From contig NC_058163.1 of assembly GCF_020080835.1 (NCBI RefSeq), positions 10,643,113 to 10,707,112 on the forward strand: DNA of 64,000 nucleotides, given 5' to 3'. This document shows positions 60,561-64,000 of the stretch, piece after piece; the stretch's first letter is position 1; each line of letters starts with the position of its first letter. The translations under genes were made by a program, and so were the position numbers. The notes below the pieces were generated by a model. That model did not search any database, was not told the origin of the DNA, and saw only the letters and a list, made by a program, of their open reading frames with translations. The stretch is from Cotesia glomerata. Taxonomy: Eukaryota; Arthropoda; Insecta; Hymenoptera; Braconidae.

Positions 60561-61647
60561 CCATGTCTGATATCTAGCCAACACTGAGAGACAATTTTAT
60601 TTAATAGTAATGAAATTTTATTACTATTTAATAAAACGTTTATTTGGCTAATCCCAAATAAAAATTTATTAAATATTAATTAAATTTCCTTAAATACTAA
60701 TAAAAATTTTATTAAATACTAATAAATGTTTCTTAGTATGTAATGAATATTTATCTACATGTAATATAAAGAAAATTCATTAATCAACTAACTAACAAGT
60801 ATTGATCAGTAATTAATTGAATAAATAATTAAGTAAAATTGAATTTTGTCGGAACTATATTTTGAAATACAAAGTCTACAACTGTTGTTATCCGAGTGGA
60901 TGTTAATTTTATGCACTTAAATTTAAAAATTTCACAAATGAATCGATAAGAGTTAGACATTATTTAATAAAATGAAAACAGAAGCAGAAAACCAGACAAT
61001 GTAGGGACGCATTTGTTAAAAATAAAGACTATGATTTCATAAATTCAATCGAATATTTATTTATTTTTATTATTTAAAATCTCTACATGTGATTCGTCAT
61101 GAAGTAAACAAATAGGTTAGGTTAGGATATCTTGTTAAAAATCTTAATACTATTTATTAAAAGACTTTACTGTGAAAATATATTTGAATATATTATAATT
61201 AATTGATGAATATTAATTTTTTTTTTTTTTTGAGATTATTTCTTTTAATGACTTAATATTCGTATTAATGACAGCAAACGAAAGCGTCGTTCGTGGTTAT
61301 TTTAATAAACACATATTAGTATTTAAGAAAATTTTATTAAATACTTATGAAATTTTATTAAATACTAATATAATTTTATTTATATGAAATATAATTTTAT
61401 TAATATTAACTAAATTTTTTTTTCAAGTCCAAATAAACTGTTTTATTACTATTGAATAAAATTCTCTCAGTGTAGAACCATATGTTAATGGAGCGAAAAA
61501 ATACATAGCCGTTCCGAATAAATCACTGTAATATATGATTAATTATTAATAATTAATAAATTAGGTATAGAACTCCGTTAACTATAAGGATAAATCATGT
61601 ATAAAATTTGAATTACTTGAAGTAGCTCGAAAGATACTCTCAAGTTA

Positions 61648-61727
61648 AGATGAATCATTTGGTCAAGAGGTAAAGTGTCAGTCTGAAGAGCGCGAGGTGT
61701 ACGGTTCGAATCCCCGTCGGCACCGAT
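61648..61727 (+). repeat. tRNA-like sequence inside the GATCAG element
   Basis: TTTGGTCAAGAGGTAAAG (A-box-like), CTGAAGA (anticodon-loop-like) and GGTTCGAATCCCCGTCGGCACC (B-box, T arm and 3' acceptor-like). Stem pairing is poor (extra C after the T loop, no matching 5' acceptor), so it is a tRNA-derived relic rather than a gene. Confidence 0.45.
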
Positions 61728-62256
61728 GTTTTTTATGGACCTGATCGAGTCAGACATGAACAGATCTGATCAGACCTGAACATGCCTGGCCAGGTCTGAT
61801 CAGACCCGGTCATTTTTCATACCTGATCAGACCTGAAGACTCATGCCTGTTCATGTCTGATCAGATCTGATCATTTTTTCCCGGGTTTGGTGATCTATAT
61901 AAGTTGCATAAAATAACCGATTCTTTACCTTCTAATTGTATTAAATTTAACCAAGTACCCTTACTAAAATTGTTATCATTCCTTAAGATTTTATATTTCA
62001 AATGTTGTTTGATAAATGTTAACACAATGATAAATGTTAACATAAATGTTGATATGAACCACTTGTATACTTTGATGTTAATGAGTACTTAAAAAATTAT
62101 TATTTGAATTATTTATGTTAATAAGTTTAATAAATTCAATAAATGCAATATCTAAAGAATGAATGATATTTATTATTTAGTTGCTAGGATACTTTATCAA
62201 TTTAAATAGATTTGACACCTACTCTTTATATGCGTCCATAAATATAAATTAATATT

Positions 62257-64000
62257 ATGTCTAAATCAAATTATGAAAAGTATAAAAAAAATATAAGCAT
62301 TGATGAGCCTTTTTTAGTAATTGATGATGTACCAGATGTAATAAATTATAGTACTCTTGTAAATTTAATTATTGAATAAGCAGCTCTCAAGGGTGAACGT
62401 GGTAGACTATTTCGTGAAGATGGAATAAAATTGGATGAAGTAACTAGAATATGAATTGAATTTTCTAGAAAAGTATTTTTGTAAGTGTATATGTTAATTT
62501 TTTTATTAATATTAATAAATTTTCAACTCCTACAGAAATTTTGAAAATAGAACATCTTTGGATTATGACTAATCTGACAAAACTCATATTATTCCACAAT
62601 ATTATGGACAAAATTAAAAACCTCGACAGCCTGGTAAATCTTCAAGATCTTGATCTTTCTTTTAACCGAATAAAAAAAATGGAAATCTAAATAAATTAAT
62701 AACAAGATTTTGTGAATAAAATTTATCTTTTAGGTTTTATATTTAAGAAAATTTTAAAATCTGAGAACTGTAAATATCACAGAAAACCCTTGCATTTTAC
62801 CAGACAATTATGATAATTATCTTGTTGCTTACAACCTCAAGTGATTTATTTTTTGTATGTCTTAATCAGCAAAGAAGAAAGAAATGACGCCATCAAAAAG
62901 TACAGGTATGTTTCCTAAATATATTGTTAATTATTCTACTCTTATTTTATTTGTTTATAATCATTTTAAAATTTATTGTAGACAAGCAATTATTAAAGTT
63001 GAAGAAGTCGAATTAAAAATTAAAATAAAAATGGATAAACAACAGAAAGTAAATAGAAAAAGTCAATATGATTCTCTGTGTTTTGTTGATCAATTAGACG
63101 GGGATGAATTTTTTAATACTGTCTTTCAAGATGACTAAAGTTTGTTTAATTTTACTTATATCAGTTATCTCTAAGATTATAATTCATTAATATTAGAAGA
63201 ATCATTTATTGATTGATTATTTATTAATAGATATATTGAAAAATCTAAATAATGATACCCTTGAAATATATGAAGAATATAAGAAAAAGTTTACAACAGT
63301 ATGTCCAGGAATTGTACAAATTTGGAGGAGATCAACACGTTGTTAGGACGAAAGAAATTAATGAATTTTTTTCAGTCGTTCGAAAAGCTCGAGAAAATGT
63401 TTAAGATCATTGGGACAATAAAAACAGGAAAAATAATTATGATTTAGTGAAATTTGATAAAGAATTGAATGAACAAAAAATAAAAATAGATGTAAAAATA
63501 GCGAAAACTCAAGAATTAGCCGATGGTTTCATCGAAAGTTTGACAAATATGTCGACAAAGCTGATGTACAGCGAAGTTGTTTTGCATGAATAAATAGATG
63601 ATATATTTGAGATTTTTAAGATAAATATGATTGACTTGAAGGATCCACTTGTAGAATTTGTACGAGAAATTTTTTCTCAAATATATGATATTGTTCTCCA
63701 ATACCGCGAGGCTATAAGTACTGTGATTAATAATTATTTAATTAAATAGTGTTAGAGATTTGACAGTGCCAGGAAATTATGTTGACAATTGTGGCGACGT
63801 AGATGTTCTAAACAATACTTTGATCATTTCACATGATATTCATATACAGGTAATAAAAAGATCTTTCAATATAGAAAAACTGAAAATGATATTTATATAC
63901 TTTTTTCTTTAAAGATTGTTGATAACCGCAATGACAGTATCATTGAAAGAATAAACCTTTGGCTTGAAGAGTTTTTACATGAATTTAGCAAGTAAGTTTA
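62257..64000 (+). pseudogene. Drc3: DRC3/LRRC48 (nexin-dynein regulatory complex subunit 3), broken, runs off the window
   Basis: ATG at 62257. Exon 1 (to 62480) encodes a conserved N-terminal part ending in KGERGRLFREDGIKLDEV, but contains TAA at 62377-62379 and TGA at 62452-62454. Exon 2 (from 62536) has leucine-rich repeats (IEHLWIMTNLTKLIL, NLQDLDLSFNRI). Later pieces (62700-62830, 62880-63140, 63250-63740, 63770-64000) carry an LRR-cap-like segment, the FVDQLDGDEFF segment and coiled-coil text, with additional stops. GT/AG borders survive. DRC3 is part of the complex that regulates dynein in motile cilia, in insects needed mainly in sperm flagella. A decayed copy; whether a working paralogue exists elsewhere is unknown. 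Confidence 0.72.

Larger units (their letters stand above)
60208..61885. mobile_element. 1.68-kb element with CCCGGG-ended inverted repeats and GATCAG arrays
   Basis: Ends CCCGGGAAAAAATGATCAG (60208-60226) and its exact reverse complement (61867-61885). The subterminal arrays at 60220-60570 and 61735-61880 consist of GATCAGACCTGTTCATG-type words, partly in 64-bp tandem units, and are inverted relative to each other. AT-rich centre with no transposase. It splits the LINE endonuclease codons; no long target duplication is evident. Confidence 0.82.
57901..62050 (-). mobile_element. Internally deleted LINE (CR1/L2/Jockey-like), interrupted
   Basis: Minus strand. Endonuclease start (CNLYRSPN) at about 61885-61912, then a 1.68-kb insertion (60208-61885), then MVGDFNID at 60129 and SDHNIL, a linker, and the first part of RT ending at QSG near 58856. 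RT resumes at the FADD motif (about 58800) and runs to the stop at 57966. The RT middle (palm start, GVPQGS-type motif) is deleted at about 58856. Frameshifts near 59290-59400. A non-functional remnant of a non-LTR retrotransposon. Confidence 0.82.

Noticed and set aside
60220..60570. CRISPR-like or origin-like GATCAG array
   Set aside because: No spacers, and an inverted partner lies at the other end of a transposon-like element.
61648..61727. Functional tRNA gene
   Set aside because: The B-box is good, but the acceptor stem does not pair and the T stem has an extra base.

Overview
The window looks like nuclear DNA of an AT-rich insect. A parasitoid hymenopteran is my best guess, from the AT-rich style, the short AT-rich introns, the retroelement types and the very low gene density; this is inference, not proof. 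Intact host genes are few: Pkn (protein kinase N, minus strand, 11 coding exons spread over 32868-46702), Cog6 (minus, 5 coding exons, 49430-52305) and an unrecognised four-exon gene (plus, 30351-31441). Two more host-type genes are broken: a kinase whose N-terminus resembles the TDP-43 N-terminal fold (54829-57265), and a DRC3/LRRC48 flagellar gene that runs off the right edge (62257-64000).

Left third (1-28280): a nest of retroelements. A BEL/Pao element on the minus strand (gag near 27146, protease, RT, RNase H, integrase ending near 1892) is split twice. A 2.0-kb solo LTR (23361-25373, 4-bp AGTT duplication) sits between protease and RT, and about 18.4 kb sits inside the RNase H region (3247-21664). 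That insert is a 1.05-kb repeat, itself split by about 17.4 kb carrying a Ty3/gypsy-type provirus. A second copy of the 1.05-kb repeat lies inside the provirus gag.

The provirus (about 5271-20467) is the most interesting object. After gag-pro-pol it carries two unrelated envelope-type genes, each preceded by its own splice acceptor: a class-III, chuvirus/mononegavirus-like glycoprotein (13250-15128) and a gypsy/baculovirus F-type protein (15240 to about 17080). About 2 kb of small, partly cysteine-rich ORFs follow before the 3' LTR. Frameshifts show that this copy is dead.

Middle (28290-46702): a 1.95-kb fold-back element with an 8-bp duplication lies about 110 bp upstream of the small host gene. 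Pkn follows; its 7.6-kb kinase-domain intron holds an 800-bp (CA)n array with an R1-clade LINE inserted into it, as expected for an AC-repeat-targeting element.

Right third (46703-64000): a Helitron-like element, Cog6, the kinase pseudogene, an internally deleted LINE interrupted by a 1.68-kb element with CCCGGG-ended inverted repeats and GATCAG-rich arrays, and the DRC3 pseudogene. Long stretches between these are AT-rich with no recognisable gene.
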